Shown: positions 10,401 through 19,780, counted from the stretch's first letter. The stretch is 35,753 nt of DNA from Saprospiraceae bacterium (GCA_020628855.1 JAHDEL010000019.1:1-35753); one strand, 5' to 3'. Notes: generated by a model not told the origin, from the letters alone. Made by a program: numbers and translations.

Positions 10401-13400
10401 TGCGGAAATCATCAGTTATGTTGATGAAGATGGAATTACTCGTACAAGTGATCTAGACAGTGATCATGGCTCGGATACTGGTTATGAGAGATCCGTTCTT
10501 CTGGGTGATGATTTTGATGACGATATTGATGGATGTGGAGCAATTGAAAATGAGGATGAAGATGATCACGATGTGTCAGGTCTTGATATCTATGATCTAG
10601 CTCTCAGAAAAACAAGCAATCAAGTTGGTCCTGCAAAATATGGTGATGTTATTACATTCACAATTGATGTAATCAACCAAGGATCTCAACCGGTTAGAGA
10701 TGTTAGTGTCATTGATTATTTTCCAGATGGATTTACTTTCTTACCAAGTAATGCAGGGGTTTGGTCCTCTGTTTCAAATTCGAATATAGCTAATGCAACC
10801 ATCGACTATATTGAACCATGTGAGACATCAAGTCTTACCATTCAATTGATGGTCAGCAAATCCACTGCTCTCAATGACAATTGGATAAACTATGCCGAAA
10901 TACAATCATTCAAGGATATTGACTTTGTAGATGTTTCTAACCTTGATGTAGATAGCACACCTGATGGTTCTCAATCTAATGATATTGGGGGTACACCTGA
11001 TTCGCCAGAAGATGATCACATTGCTGATAGCGGAGACGATTATGACGGCGATGGCATTACTGATGAAGATGACCATGATCCAGAAAGAATTGCTGTTTAT
11101 GACGTGGCAATGATTAAGACATTAGATACTCCTGCGCCATATACTTATGGACAGACTCTTGACTTCACAGTGACGATCTGCAACCAAGGAAATGAAGATC
11201 TTGACCAAGTAACAATTCAAGACCATATTCCTGCTGGATTATCTCTAGTGGCTGATGCAAATTGGACTGCTGCTGGAGTGCATGTGAGTGGCATAATTCT
11301 TCCAGATGAATGTGTTGATGTCCCTCTACAAATGATTGTGAATCAACTCGAGTGCAGTGATCAAGAGAGTTGGATAAACTATGCTGAAGTCATGAGCTAT
11401 GTTGATGAAGATGGTGTAACTCAGACCATGGATGCAGATTCAATGCATGGATCTGATTCAGAGTATGAAAATGCTGTACAACCAGGTGATCCATTTGATG
11501 ATGATCTCTTTGGCTGTGGTGAAGGTGTATCGGAAGATGAAGATGATCATGATGTTGCAGGTATCGAAGTATTCGACCTAGCATTAAGAAAGACATTAAC
11601 TACTGCTGGACCATTCAAGTTTGGCAATACTGTCACCTTCCAAATTGAGGTATTCAACCAAGGAAGTGAAACAGTGAGGAATGTTGAAATAGTGGACTAT
11701 ATACCAGTAGGAATGTCCTACTTATCAAGTAATGTAATGCCTTGGACTTCTGTATCCAACTCAAATATGGCATCTGCTACAATTGATCAAATCGAGCCTT
11801 GTGAAAGTGCCGTACTAACGCTTGATCTCATGCTAACTAAGAGCGTTGCTGCAGGAGACAATTGGATAAATGAAGCTGAGATTAAATCCTTTATGGATGA
11901 AGACCTGAATGTGGTTTCTGATCTCGACTTTGATAGTACGCCTGATAGTACTCAAGGTAATGACATTGGTGGCAATACCGAAACTTGCGAAGACAATGAA
12001 ATACACGACAATGGTGCGGATCTAGATGGGGATGGATGTACAGATGAAGATGATCATGACCCAGAAAGAATACCTATCTATGATGTGGCGATGATTAAGA
12101 CTTTAGATACTCCTCCACCACATCAATACGGCCAGACTCTTGACTTTACGATTACTATCTGTAATCAAGGTAATGAAGATCTTGACCAAGTGACTATTCA
12201 GGATCATATACCAGCAGGACTTACCCTCATCGCAGATGCGAATTGGACTGCTGCTGGGGTCTATATTTCAGAAATTATAGCACCAGACGATTGTATAGAT
12301 GTACCACTTCAGATGACAATCAATCAGCTTGTCTGTAGTGATCAAGAAAGCTGGATTAACTATGCGGAAGTGGTGAGTTATGTCGACGAAGATGGAGTTA
12401 CTCAAAATATGGATGCTGATTCAATGCATGACTCAGATAATGATTATGAAAATGCAGTACAGCCAGGTGACACGTTTGACGATGATCTCTTTGGCTGTGG
12501 TGAGTCTGAGGGTGAGGATGAAGATGATCATGATGTAGCAGGTATCGAAATCTATGACCTAGCACTAAGGAAGACCAATGTCACAGCTGCACCATACAAG
12601 TATGGAGATGTAGTGACATTCTTTATTGACGTAACGAACCAAGGAAGTGAGACAGTCAGAAATGTTGTAGTAGTAGACTATATAGATGATGGTATGCAAT
12701 TCGCTACTTCGAATACGATGCCTTGGAGCACTATCTCTGGGTCGAATATGGCGTCAGCAACGATTGACGAATTGACACCGTGCCAAACAGTCACTTTACC
12801 TGTACAATTTGTTCTACTCAAGAATACAACTAACGGTGACAATTGGATTAACGAGGCAGAAATCAAGTCGTTCATGAATACAGACTTGGAAGATGTCAGT
12901 TTACTTGATTTTGATAGTACACCAGATGCAATATTAGGTAATGATATTGGAGGAACTCCAGAAACTTGCGAAGATGGAGAGATCAATGATAGTGGGACTG
13001 ATCTAGATGGAGATGGCTGTACGGATGAAGATGATCATGATCCAGAAAGAATACCTATCTATGATGTGGCGATGATTAAGACCTTGGATACTCCAGCTCC
13101 GCATCAATATGGCCAGACTCTAGACTTTACGATTACGATCTGTAATCAGGGTAATGAGATGCTTGATCAGGTGACAATTCAAGATCACATTCCTGCAGGT
13201 TTATCTCTCGTTGCTGATGCAAACTGGACAGCTGGTGGACAGCATGTTACAGGACTCATAGCACCAGATGAGTGTATTGATGTTCCTCTCCAGATGACTA
13301 TTAATCAGCTTGTGTGTAGTGATCAAGAAAGTTGGATAAATTATGCAGAAGTGGTGAGCTACGTCGATGAAGATGGAGTAACTCAAAACATGGATGCTGA

Positions 13401-16400
13401 CTCAATGCATGATAGTAATAATGCCTATGAAAACGCTGTACAGCCAGGCGATGCATTTGATGATGATCTCTTTGGTTGTGGTGAGTCTGAAGGTGAAGAT
13501 GAAGATGATCACGATGTGGCTGGAATAGAAATCTATGACTTAGCATTGAATAAGACGACGACGAGCACAGGACCATACAAGTATGGTGATATTGTGACTT
13601 TCAATATCGAGGTATTTAATCAAGGTAGTGAGACTGTTAAGAACATTCTGATTACTGATTATATTCCTGATGGAATGGCCTTTATGGCATCAAATGCTGC
13701 CACATGGTCTTCTGTTTCTAACTCGAATTTAGCTACAGCTACAATCGAAGAATTGGAGCCTTGCGAAAGTGAAATACTGACTATTGATCTCAGGTTGACA
13801 AAGAGTGTTTTGGCGGGAGATAACTGGATCAATGAAGCTGAGATAACAACGTATACTGATGAGAATTGGAATCCAGTTGCAGATCAAGATTTTGATAGCA
13901 CAATTGATGGCATCCAAGGAAACGATATTGGAGGTACTGCTGAAACTTGTGAAGATGACGAGATTCATGATAATGGTGCTGATTTGGATGGTGATGGTTG
14001 CACTGACGAAGATGATCATGATCCAGAAAGGATTCCTATTAATGATGTGGCACTAATCAAAGAATTGCTTACTCCTGAACCAGCGGGGGGATTCAATTAT
14101 GGTGATGTACTCACTTTCAGAATTACAGTATGCAATCAAGGTAATGAGAGTCTGACTGATATTCTTGTTCAAGATCATTTACCTCCAGGACTTGCTTTTG
14201 TTCCAAATAATGGATGGACTGCAGGTGCCACTTATACCTTTGATATTATCACGCCTGATGACTGTAAGACAGTAAATCTTGATGTTACAATTGTCAAGAC
14301 TGACGGCGGAGAAGAAGACTGGATTAACTATGCTGAAATAGTGAGTTATGTCGATGAAGATGGAGTAACTCAGAACATGGATGCAGACTCAATGCATGAT
14401 AGCAATAATGCTTATGAAAATGCTGTACAACCAGGTGATCCATTTGATGATGATCTCTTCGGTTGTGGAGAGTCTGAAGGCGAAGATGAAGATGACCACG
14501 ATGTGGCAGGCATTGAGATTGTTGACCTTGCCTTAAGGAAGACAACTACTCAAACTGGTCCATTCAAACTTGGAGATGTTGTGTGCTATGATGTTGAAGT
14601 ATTCAACCAAGGTAGCATGAAAGTAACAGAGGCTAGGATTGCTGATTACATTCCAAATGGTCTCAATTACCTTTCTTCAAATTTTCCAACATGGGATACA
14701 GATCCGACTGGATTACTAGCGATTGGAAAGGTGAAAAACCTCATGCCAGGTGATAGTGAAATCATTGAAATATGCCTCGAAGTTGACAAATACTTTGTCG
14801 AAGGAAGTGGTGATACTGCATGGGATAATATTGCTGAGATTTACTACATGGAAGATGACAATTGGAATAATCTGACTGATATAGACAGTCAGCATGATGT
14901 CATTCCAGATAATGATTGTGGTGATGGTGTCCAAACTCCAGATGATAATGAAATTGACGAGTGTGGATGCGAAGCAGATCCAGATGAAGATGAAGATGAT
15001 CATGATCCAGAAAGAATCGAAATCTTCGATTTGGCTCTTATTAAAACTATTGATACGCCAGAGCCATATGCCTACTGTCAGGATATCACATTTACCATTA
15101 CAGTATGTAATCAAGGTAATGAACCAGCGACTCAAATTGGTATCACAGATCATATTCCAGCAGGATATGATTATGACCCAGCGATTAATGGTGCATGGAG
15201 CGGAGCATTCCCTACTATCACTACGACTGTAGCTGGACCGCTAATGCCTTCAGAATGTATTGATATTCCTTTGATTCTTAAGGTCAATAACACTTCTGGT
15301 GGTTATACTGATTGGACAAATTATGCTGAGATTACGAGCGCTGCAAATAGAAATGGTATTGACAGGACAAATTGGGATCTTGATAGTACACCTAACAGCA
15401 ATGCGGCTCACGAATTAGCTATCCAGGCTGGCGATCCAGATGACGACAATCTTGATGGTTGCGGACCAAGCAGAACTGAAGATGAAGATGATCATGACCC
15501 AGCTGGAATTGAAGTATTTGACTTGGCACTAGATAAAAGAATCTTAACTCCAGGCCCTTATGATTGGGGAGATACTGTATGTTATAAGATTACAGTCTAT
15601 AACCAAGGTAATCTAGATGCTAGAAATATCGGATTGATTGATTATCATCCAGTTGGTCTGGAGAATGTCATCAATAACTACCCTACTTGGGATTATGATG
15701 GTACAGATAGAGAGTCTACTCATATGATTATGGGGCCATTAGCTCCTGGTGATAATGTAGATGTTGACATTTGTCTTGAGGTACAGAAGTTGAAAAACGA
15801 TGAAGACGCATGGGATAATAGAGTCGAAATATACTTCGCAAAAGATATCGACTTTATCACGCGTGATGACATTGATAGCAGCCCTGACTTTGTTGTCGGA
15901 AATGACATTGGTGGCCGTCCATGGACATTAGAAGACAATTATATTGATGACGATGGAACGGATTGCGATAATACGAACATTGCACTTTGTCGATTTGATG
16001 AAATAGGTATAGTTGATGAAGATGATGAAGACGTAGCAAGAATCGAAATACCTGACTTAGCATTGAGGAAACGACTATTAACTCCAGCACCTCATCAATA
16101 TGGTGATTTGTTTGAGTTTGATGTTTGTCTTTTCAATCAAGGTAATGAAGATGCGAATAACATTGAAGTAACAGATTACTTGCCTGATGGCTATGTATTT
16201 GATCCGCTTCTCAATCCAGGTTGGAGCGAGCTTGCGAATGGTGATTTACAATACACTTATGCTGGTCCATTGGCGGCTGTCGATAGTGTTTGCATTCCAT
16301 TGTTCCTTGAGTTTGTCTGCACTTTTGGTGGAGAGAAAGATTGGATAAATTATGCTGAAATAACGAATTTTGAAGGACGTGAATGTTCATTCCCTGATGG

Positions 16401-19227
16401 TGGATTCCCTTATGAAAATAGAAATGATTGGGAAATGGATAGCACGCCTGGATCTAACTCTGAATGGGAGCAAAATGTTGAGATACCACTCTACAATGAT
16501 CCACTTGAATTAGCATTCCCATGGGATGATGAAATCTGTGGATGTGGACCTCTATATGATCAAGATGAAGATGATCACGATCCAGCAGGAATTGAAGTCT
16601 ATGACCTAGCAATTCTCAAGGATGAAATCTCTACTGGTCCATACATCTATGGTGACATCGTACAATATGATTTTATTGTTTACAATCAAGGTAGTACTGA
16701 TGCTTTTGAAGTAGAGGTTACTGACTATATACCATGTGGATTAGAGTTTGTTCAGGATGACAGAAACGAAGACTGGATCTTTAGTCCATTCGAGGATCTT
16801 GCTATGACAACAGTCCCTGACTCGATTCTGCCAGGAGATAGTTATATTCAGCCTATATTCTTTAGAGTTGTACCATGCTGTGATGAACCAATTGCAATCA
16901 ATTGGACAAATACTGGCGAGGTCAGTGATGGAGAGACAGAATACCTCTATGATGCTATTGATATTGATAGTACTCCTGATACCATTAATCAGGAGACTAA
17001 TGTTATCGATGATGCATTGAAGGATCCAACGGATGAAGATGATCATGATATTGAAAAAGCTGAAGTATTTGATTTGGCTCTGAGGAAGACAACAACCTAT
17101 GTTGATCTTGAATTAGATGATCCAAATACTTTCACAATCACGGTATTCAACCAAGGTAATATGGTTATCCAAGATGTGACTGTTGTAGACTACCCAAGCA
17201 GTGCTTATCAGTTTACGACATCAATCAATCCGGGTTGGACAACTGGATCAACAGGCTACCTCTATTACACGTTTGAGGATATTTTCCTTCAACCAGGTGA
17301 CAGTATCAAAGTAGATATAAATCTGACACTAGATGCTAGTCTTGTCACACAGCTTGAAGATCAGTATAACTGTGCAGAAATTGTATCATTTACGGATGAG
17401 TTTGGCAATGATCAATCAGCAAACGATGCTGACAGTGTGCCAGATGATAATCCATCAAACGATAATGTGGTGATACCAGGTGATCAAGATGATGATGAGA
17501 TTAAAGAAAATGGACCGAAACTGAATCCATTTGAAGATGAAGATGACAAGGATGTTGCTGATGTACAAGTACTAGGAAAGATTGGAGATTGGGTATGGAT
17601 AGATTGCAATGGTAATGGCATCCAAGATATTGGAGAAATAGGTCTTGAAGGAGTCAGAGTAGATCTTGTTGATGCATGGAATATTGTGATCAGATCTGTC
17701 TACACTGATGCCAATGGAAGATACCTCTTTGAGCTTGTGCCTCCAGGCGATTACTTCGTGAGATTTACTCTACCTAGTGGGTATGAATTTACATTCCCTA
17801 ATGTGGGTACATCTGAGTATCATGATAGTGATGTTGACAATAGCAATGGCCCAGGAACAACTGCTGTAGAAAACATTGCTGGTAGAGAATGTGATCTGGA
17901 ATCATTTGATGCAGGAGTCTACGAGTGCATTGAGATAGGTCAATACGTCTGGTATGACTCTAACGAAAATGATATCCAGGAAGCAACAGAAAATGGAATT
18001 AATGGAGTGAAAGTTGAGCTCTACAGATTAGAGAATGGCAACTTCATTCTTTGGGATTATCTCTTTACTGGACCTGAACCAGGCACTGCAAGTGGAGATG
18101 GTTACTACAAGTTCTGTACTGCTCCAGGTACATACTACCTGAAGTACATTGTATCTGGTTATGGTTTAGTACCTGTAACACCTAACAATGCAAACGATAA
18201 CGAAGATAGCGATGTCACTGGTGCTAATGGTATCAACACCACGAATACAGTTACCGTAGATTGTAATGGTGAGTACTGTAACATTAATGCAGGCTTCCAA
18301 GCTGAAGCAGTACTTGGTAATAGAGTATGGCAAGATGATAACGGTAACGGTATGCAAGATGCACCAGAGCAAGGTATGCAAGGAGTCCAGGTCAGACTGT
18401 ATGACATGAATGGAAGCATGGTTGATCAGGTGAATACGGATAGTGATGGCTACTTCCAATTCGACTTGCTTCCTGCTGGAGATTATTACCTACAGTATAA
18501 CCCAACTGCTGGGTTTGTAGCATCTCCAAGCAACATGGGAGGTGATGACACTATGGATAGTGATATCGATCATTCATACGGTTATAATACTACGAGCATG
18601 ATTACTTTGACTCCAGGCGATAATGAAGAGACATTTGATGCTGGTTTCTACCAATCAACAATCTTATCATTATCTGATGTTTCCCTTGAAGGTAGACATG
18701 ATAATGGTGTCAATTTACTTGCGTTCCAGGTTAATCAAAATGATCTTGTAAAGACATTAGAAATTTACAGAGCTGTAAACAACGATGACTTTAAGATTAT
18801 TGCATCTCTTGACGCTACTGACAATACTTCTGAAGGTTACAATTTTGTTGATGATGAGGTCTCAGCTAATGGTACCTACTACTACAGAATTAATGCTAAT
18901 CTAGAGAATAGTGATGTAGAGTATAGTAATGTTGTCGCAATAGACATTATGACAGATGAGCAAAGTAATCAAGGATCATTCACAATCAGTCCTAACCCTT
19001 CTAATGGTGATGTCTGGATAAGAGGCAAGAATCATATGTTGGATGGCCAGTTTGAGGTGATTGTTGTTAACGCAAATGGACAGAGCATTTACAATAATTT
19101 GATACAGAATGCATCAAATGAAGAGAATTATAGACTTGATCTTACTCACCTTCCTTCAGGAATGTATGAGGTACAGATCTCGTCACAAAATGGCAATGGA
19201 AACTACCGCATTCTAATCATGGATTAA
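7414..19227 (+). CDS. Giant T9SS-exported DUF11-repeat surface protein (3937 aa)
   Basis: It starts at an ATG followed by a clear signal peptide (hydrophobic VLSLVVTISIISPLFS, residues about 13-28). An SdrD_B domain begins at about residue 32 (LGDFLWYDLNNDGIQDPGE), and an Ig/PKD-like domain covers about 172-252. Residues 256 to about 3385 are 19 DUF11-type repeats, each opening with D-(L/V)-A-(L/M)-x-K and carrying (C/F/I)NQG(N/S) and (I)NYAE-like motifs. Three SdrD_B domains follow (about 3388, 3507 and 3629), then an FnIII-like domain with YYYRI, and a C-terminal T9SS type A sorting domain (FTISPNPSNG ... SGMYEVQI). DUF11 repeats are Ig-like stalk modules of bacterial and archaeal surface proteins. 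The protein should cross the outer membrane by T9SS and be anchored or released at the surface. Linkers between repeats are extremely acidic. An adhesive, matrix or filament role is inference. A terminator follows at 19273. Confidence 0.93.
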   Translation: MFSYFEITRLRYVLSLVVTISIISPLFSQQAALGDFLWYDLNNDGIQDPGEPQLNGVIVEIYTELVPGTYTLVGQQTSTADGTYCFTEDNTTFIPGNTYYLTIPNPVLEPGTGNPTTVTLQDAGPPSFTQDLVDSDAFIAGFGPFIGQPTIEFVATAGFAEVKSLDFGFYTLCADLEIEIPPIFFACEGEQINVVADVTGATGNTQFDWSTGDVTTVNELTITASTSQVYSVTVTDDLGCSASAETYFEVERCPLDLSLTKTVDLMDVLLPGDIAEFTISVCNEGESVVDSIEVYDYLPNGYILTDPAWTIIAATATQVTANIELSISNGGLPPQGLEPGLCIDIPLLAEIDPCAGAGNTINTALINFASDLYGFQDDVDSSPGAAILDEDDTDAIAAPIFDLALRKVITSGPGPHCVGDVITFDIEVINQASAVASDITIIDYLPEGLTFNEADNGGWTYDPVGEIASFQIPGNLNAGESIFIPISLVVGCGTTIDAWTNIAEIYSAEDQFGQDMSFFDLDSQYDDIPDNDIGGTPLSMEDDHVDDNGADKDGNFITDEDDHDPALVPIFDLALKKEVATPGPYDYGQNVTFNITVCNQGNIVARDIDIVDYIPAGYTFHPTANSPMWSQMGMTASTMTIGQLPPEECTIVPLVLIVNQTNGGPKDWTNYAEITGAFDNLGMDMTNNDMDSTPGSNTADEQAVCLGDPDDDNLDGKGPKMGEDEDDHDPAGITIIDLALRKNLLTAGPYAYGDLLTYQIEVFNQGSDTVASVGIIDYFNEGLALTNTNFPMWENGINPNTATTKLKDLPPGESEIVTIEFVLSKSMDLTAWDNCAEVYYMEDSDWVDLLDEDSTPDDINGNDIGGNVNTPEDDEINDNGADLDGDGVTDEDDHDCDRITVYDLALTKTTTITGPFDYGQVIPFTITICNQGNGIVDQVNVQDYIPPGFAIVPDANWTAAGLHVTGQIIPGQCITVPLEMTLEQVECPEEISWYNYAEIISYVDEDGITRTSDLDSDHGSDTGYERSVLLGDDFDDDIDGCGAIENEDEDDHDVSGLDIYDLALRKTSNQVGPAKYGDVITFTIDVINQGSQPVRDVSVIDYFPDGFTFLPSNAGVWSSVSNSNIANATIDYIEPCETSSLTIQLMVSKSTALNDNWINYAEIQSFKDIDFVDVSNLDVDSTPDGSQSNDIGGTPDSPEDDHIADSGDDYDGDGITDEDDHDPERIAVYDVAMIKTLDTPAPYTYGQTLDFTVTICNQGNEDLDQVTIQDHIPAGLSLVADANWTAAGVHVSGIILPDECVDVPLQMIVNQLECSDQESWINYAEVMSYVDEDGVTQTMDADSMHGSDSEYENAVQPGDPFDDDLFGCGEGVSEDEDDHDVAGIEVFDLALRKTLTTAGPFKFGNTVTFQIEVFNQGSETVRNVEIVDYIPVGMSYLSSNVMPWTSVSNSNMASATIDQIEPCESAVLTLDLMLTKSVAAGDNWINEAEIKSFMDEDLNVVSDLDFDSTPDSTQGNDIGGNTETCEDNEIHDNGADLDGDGCTDEDDHDPERIPIYDVAMIKTLDTPPPHQYGQTLDFTITICNQGNEDLDQVTIQDHIPAGLTLIADANWTAAGVYISEIIAPDDCIDVPLQMTINQLVCSDQESWINYAEVVSYVDEDGVTQNMDADSMHDSDNDYENAVQPGDTFDDDLFGCGESEGEDEDDHDVAGIEIYDLALRKTNVTAAPYKYGDVVTFFIDVTNQGSETVRNVVVVDYIDDGMQFATSNTMPWSTISGSNMASATIDELTPCQTVTLPVQFVLLKNTTNGDNWINEAEIKSFMNTDLEDVSLLDFDSTPDAILGNDIGGTPETCEDGEINDSGTDLDGDGCTDEDDHDPERIPIYDVAMIKTLDTPAPHQYGQTLDFTITICNQGNEMLDQVTIQDHIPAGLSLVADANWTAGGQHVTGLIAPDECIDVPLQMTINQLVCSDQESWINYAEVVSYVDEDGVTQNMDADSMHDSNNAYENAVQPGDAFDDDLFGCGESEGEDEDDHDVAGIEIYDLALNKTTTSTGPYKYGDIVTFNIEVFNQGSETVKNILITDYIPDGMAFMASNAATWSSVSNSNLATATIEELEPCESEILTIDLRLTKSVLAGDNWINEAEITTYTDENWNPVADQDFDSTIDGIQGNDIGGTAETCEDDEIHDNGADLDGDGCTDEDDHDPERIPINDVALIKELLTPEPAGGFNYGDVLTFRITVCNQGNESLTDILVQDHLPPGLAFVPNNGWTAGATYTFDIITPDDCKTVNLDVTIVKTDGGEEDWINYAEIVSYVDEDGVTQNMDADSMHDSNNAYENAVQPGDPFDDDLFGCGESEGEDEDDHDVAGIEIVDLALRKTTTQTGPFKLGDVVCYDVEVFNQGSMKVTEARIADYIPNGLNYLSSNFPTWDTDPTGLLAIGKVKNLMPGDSEIIEICLEVDKYFVEGSGDTAWDNIAEIYYMEDDNWNNLTDIDSQHDVIPDNDCGDGVQTPDDNEIDECGCEADPDEDEDDHDPERIEIFDLALIKTIDTPEPYAYCQDITFTITVCNQGNEPATQIGITDHIPAGYDYDPAINGAWSGAFPTITTTVAGPLMPSECIDIPLILKVNNTSGGYTDWTNYAEITSAANRNGIDRTNWDLDSTPNSNAAHELAIQAGDPDDDNLDGCGPSRTEDEDDHDPAGIEVFDLALDKRILTPGPYDWGDTVCYKITVYNQGNLDARNIGLIDYHPVGLENVINNYPTWDYDGTDRESTHMIMGPLAPGDNVDVDICLEVQKLKNDEDAWDNRVEIYFAKDIDFITRDDIDSSPDFVVGNDIGGRPWTLEDNYIDDDGTDCDNTNIALCRFDEIGIVDEDDEDVARIEIPDLALRKRLLTPAPHQYGDLFEFDVCLFNQGNEDANNIEVTDYLPDGYVFDPLLNPGWSELANGDLQYTYAGPLAAVDSVCIPLFLEFVCTFGGEKDWINYAEITNFEGRECSFPDGGFPYENRNDWEMDSTPGSNSEWEQNVEIPLYNDPLELAFPWDDEICGCGPLYDQDEDDHDPAGIEVYDLAILKDEISTGPYIYGDIVQYDFIVYNQGSTDAFEVEVTDYIPCGLEFVQDDRNEDWIFSPFEDLAMTTVPDSILPGDSYIQPIFFRVVPCCDEPIAINWTNTGEVSDGETEYLYDAIDIDSTPDTINQETNVIDDALKDPTDEDDHDIEKAEVFDLALRKTTTYVDLELDDPNTFTITVFNQGNMVIQDVTVVDYPSSAYQFTTSINPGWTTGSTGYLYYTFEDIFLQPGDSIKVDINLTLDASLVTQLEDQYNCAEIVSFTDEFGNDQSANDADSVPDDNPSNDNVVIPGDQDDDEIKENGPKLNPFEDEDDKDVADVQVLGKIGDWVWIDCNGNGIQDIGEIGLEGVRVDLVDAWNIVIRSVYTDANGRYLFELVPPGDYFVRFTLPSGYEFTFPNVGTSEYHDSDVDNSNGPGTTAVENIAGRECDLESFDAGVYECIEIGQYVWYDSNENDIQEATENGINGVKVELYRLENGNFILWDYLFTGPEPGTASGDGYYKFCTAPGTYYLKYIVSGYGLVPVTPNNANDNEDSDVTGANGINTTNTVTVDCNGEYCNINAGFQAEAVLGNRVWQDDNGNGMQDAPEQGMQGVQVRLYDMNGSMVDQVNTDSDGYFQFDLLPAGDYYLQYNPTAGFVASPSNMGGDDTMDSDIDHSYGYNTTSMITLTPGDNEETFDAGFYQSTILSLSDVSLEGRHDNGVNLLAFQVNQNDLVKTLEIYRAVNNDDFKIIASLDATDNTSEGYNFVDDEVSANGTYYYRINANLENSDVEYSNVVAIDIMTDEQSNQGSFTISPNPSNGDVWIRGKNHMLDGQFEVIVVNANGQSIYNNLIQNASNEENYRLDLTHLPSGMYEVQISSQNGNGNYRILIMD
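8179..17574 (+). repeat. Array of 19 DUF11-type repeats in two alternating kinds
   Basis: Repeat starts (the D of DLAL-K or a variant) include 8179, 8617, 9127, 9622, 10120, 10594, 11101, 11575, 12082, 12556, 13063, 13537, 14044, 14524, 15028, 16054 and 17071; two more even-numbered repeats lie between the last three. From repeat 3 to about repeat 15, odd repeats carry CNQGN plus a downstream C(V/I)xVPLQM-type motif, while even repeats carry (F/I/T)NQGS. The last repeats blur this rule (YNQGN, FNQGN). Odd repeats exit through DPFDDDLFGCG...EDEDDHDVAG; even repeats exit through NDIGG...D.DGDG.TDEDDHDPERI. Confidence 0.9.
10120..14043 (+). repeat. Four consecutive 981-bp higher-order repeat units
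   Basis: Units start at 10120, 11101, 12082 and 13063, and the next homologous start is 14044, so four successive intervals are exactly 981 bp (327 codons). The internal even-repeat starts (10594, 11575, 12556, 13537) are also 981 bp apart, a fixed 474 + 507 bp split. Neighbouring intervals drift slightly: 993 bp for 9127-10119 and 984 bp for 14044-15027. Copies share long protein stretches such as YAEVVSYVDEDGVTQNMDAD but differ at many third codon positions. Confidence 0.92.
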
Positions 19228-19272
19228 AATCGAATAGCGATGCTTGGCTGGCATCACTAAGGTCTCAAAGTG

Positions 19273-19305
19273 AAAGGGTTGCTCGCATAGAGTAACCCTT
19301 TTTTT
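19273..19305 (+). terminator. Rho-independent terminator after the DUF11 giant gene
   Basis: AAGGGTTGCTC (19274-19284), loop GCATA, then GAGTAACCCTT (19290-19300) forms an 11-bp stem with one G-U pair, followed by a run of T to 19305. It lies 46 bases after the stop codon at 19227. Its T tract overlaps the stop of the convergent rbfA gene, so the minus strand may use the same hairpin, although its T run on that side is weak. Confidence 0.85.
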
Positions 19306-19666
19306 ATGCGTCAGATTGATCGTTCAATCGATCGAACATATTATTAATTTTCTCCATCTCATCCAACGTATCATCTATATAAAATTGGACATCAGGAATC
19401 CTCCTAACATGTCTCCTAATCCTTGTCACCAAGGCTTGTTGCAATCTATATTTATGCTCTCTCATCAAGAGCAGAACCTCTTGCTTATCTTCAGCGTTGA
19501 AGACGCTTACATAAATTTTTGCTATACCAAGATCTGAAGACATTCTCACTTCAGTCACAGTTACAAAAGCGCCGCTAAAAATGAAAGGGCCTTCACTCTG
19601 CAGTACTGTACCAAAGTTGCGTTTGATCAACTCTCCAACTTGTAATTGTCTCTTGCTTTCTTTCAC
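19304..19666 (-). CDS. rbfA: Ribosome-binding factor A
   Basis: The protein (120 aa, the usual RbfA length) matches the RbfA KH-like fold family. It opens with basic residues and QVGELIKRNFGTVL, continues with VTVTEVRMSSDLGIAKIYVSVF (the conserved 'V..V..S.DL..A.VYVS' strand), and ends with a helix and RIRRHVRRIPDVQFYIDDTLDEMEKI (family pattern RRVPxLxFxxDxSxE). RbfA binds the 30S subunit during late 16S rRNA maturation and helps processing of the 5' end and cold adaptation. The start is GTG at 19666; the frame is closed upstream by a TAA and offers no ATG. It is divergent from recG (114 bp apart) and convergent with the giant DUF11 gene. Confidence 0.93.
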   Translation of the reverse strand: MKESKRQLQVGELIKRNFGTVLQSEGPFIFSGAFVTVTEVRMSSDLGIAKIYVSVFNAEDKQEVLLLMREHKYRLQQALVTRIRRHVRRIPDVQFYIDDTLDEMEKINNMFDRLNDQSDA

Positions 19667-19780
19667 TTCTATTACATTGATTGATTATTATAAAAGTAGA
19701 GAATTGAAAAGAGTTCAAAGTCATAGCATACAATTTTTACGCATTATCTTTAAGACAAAGAATATATTCCGGCAAGAATA

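Noticed and set aside
8538-18459. Many minus-strand ORFs of 60-145 codons within the DUF11 giant gene
   Set aside because: They repeat with the same period as the host gene's repeats and have compositions expected from reading acidic GAT/GAA-rich codons in reverse. No start context or homology is visible.
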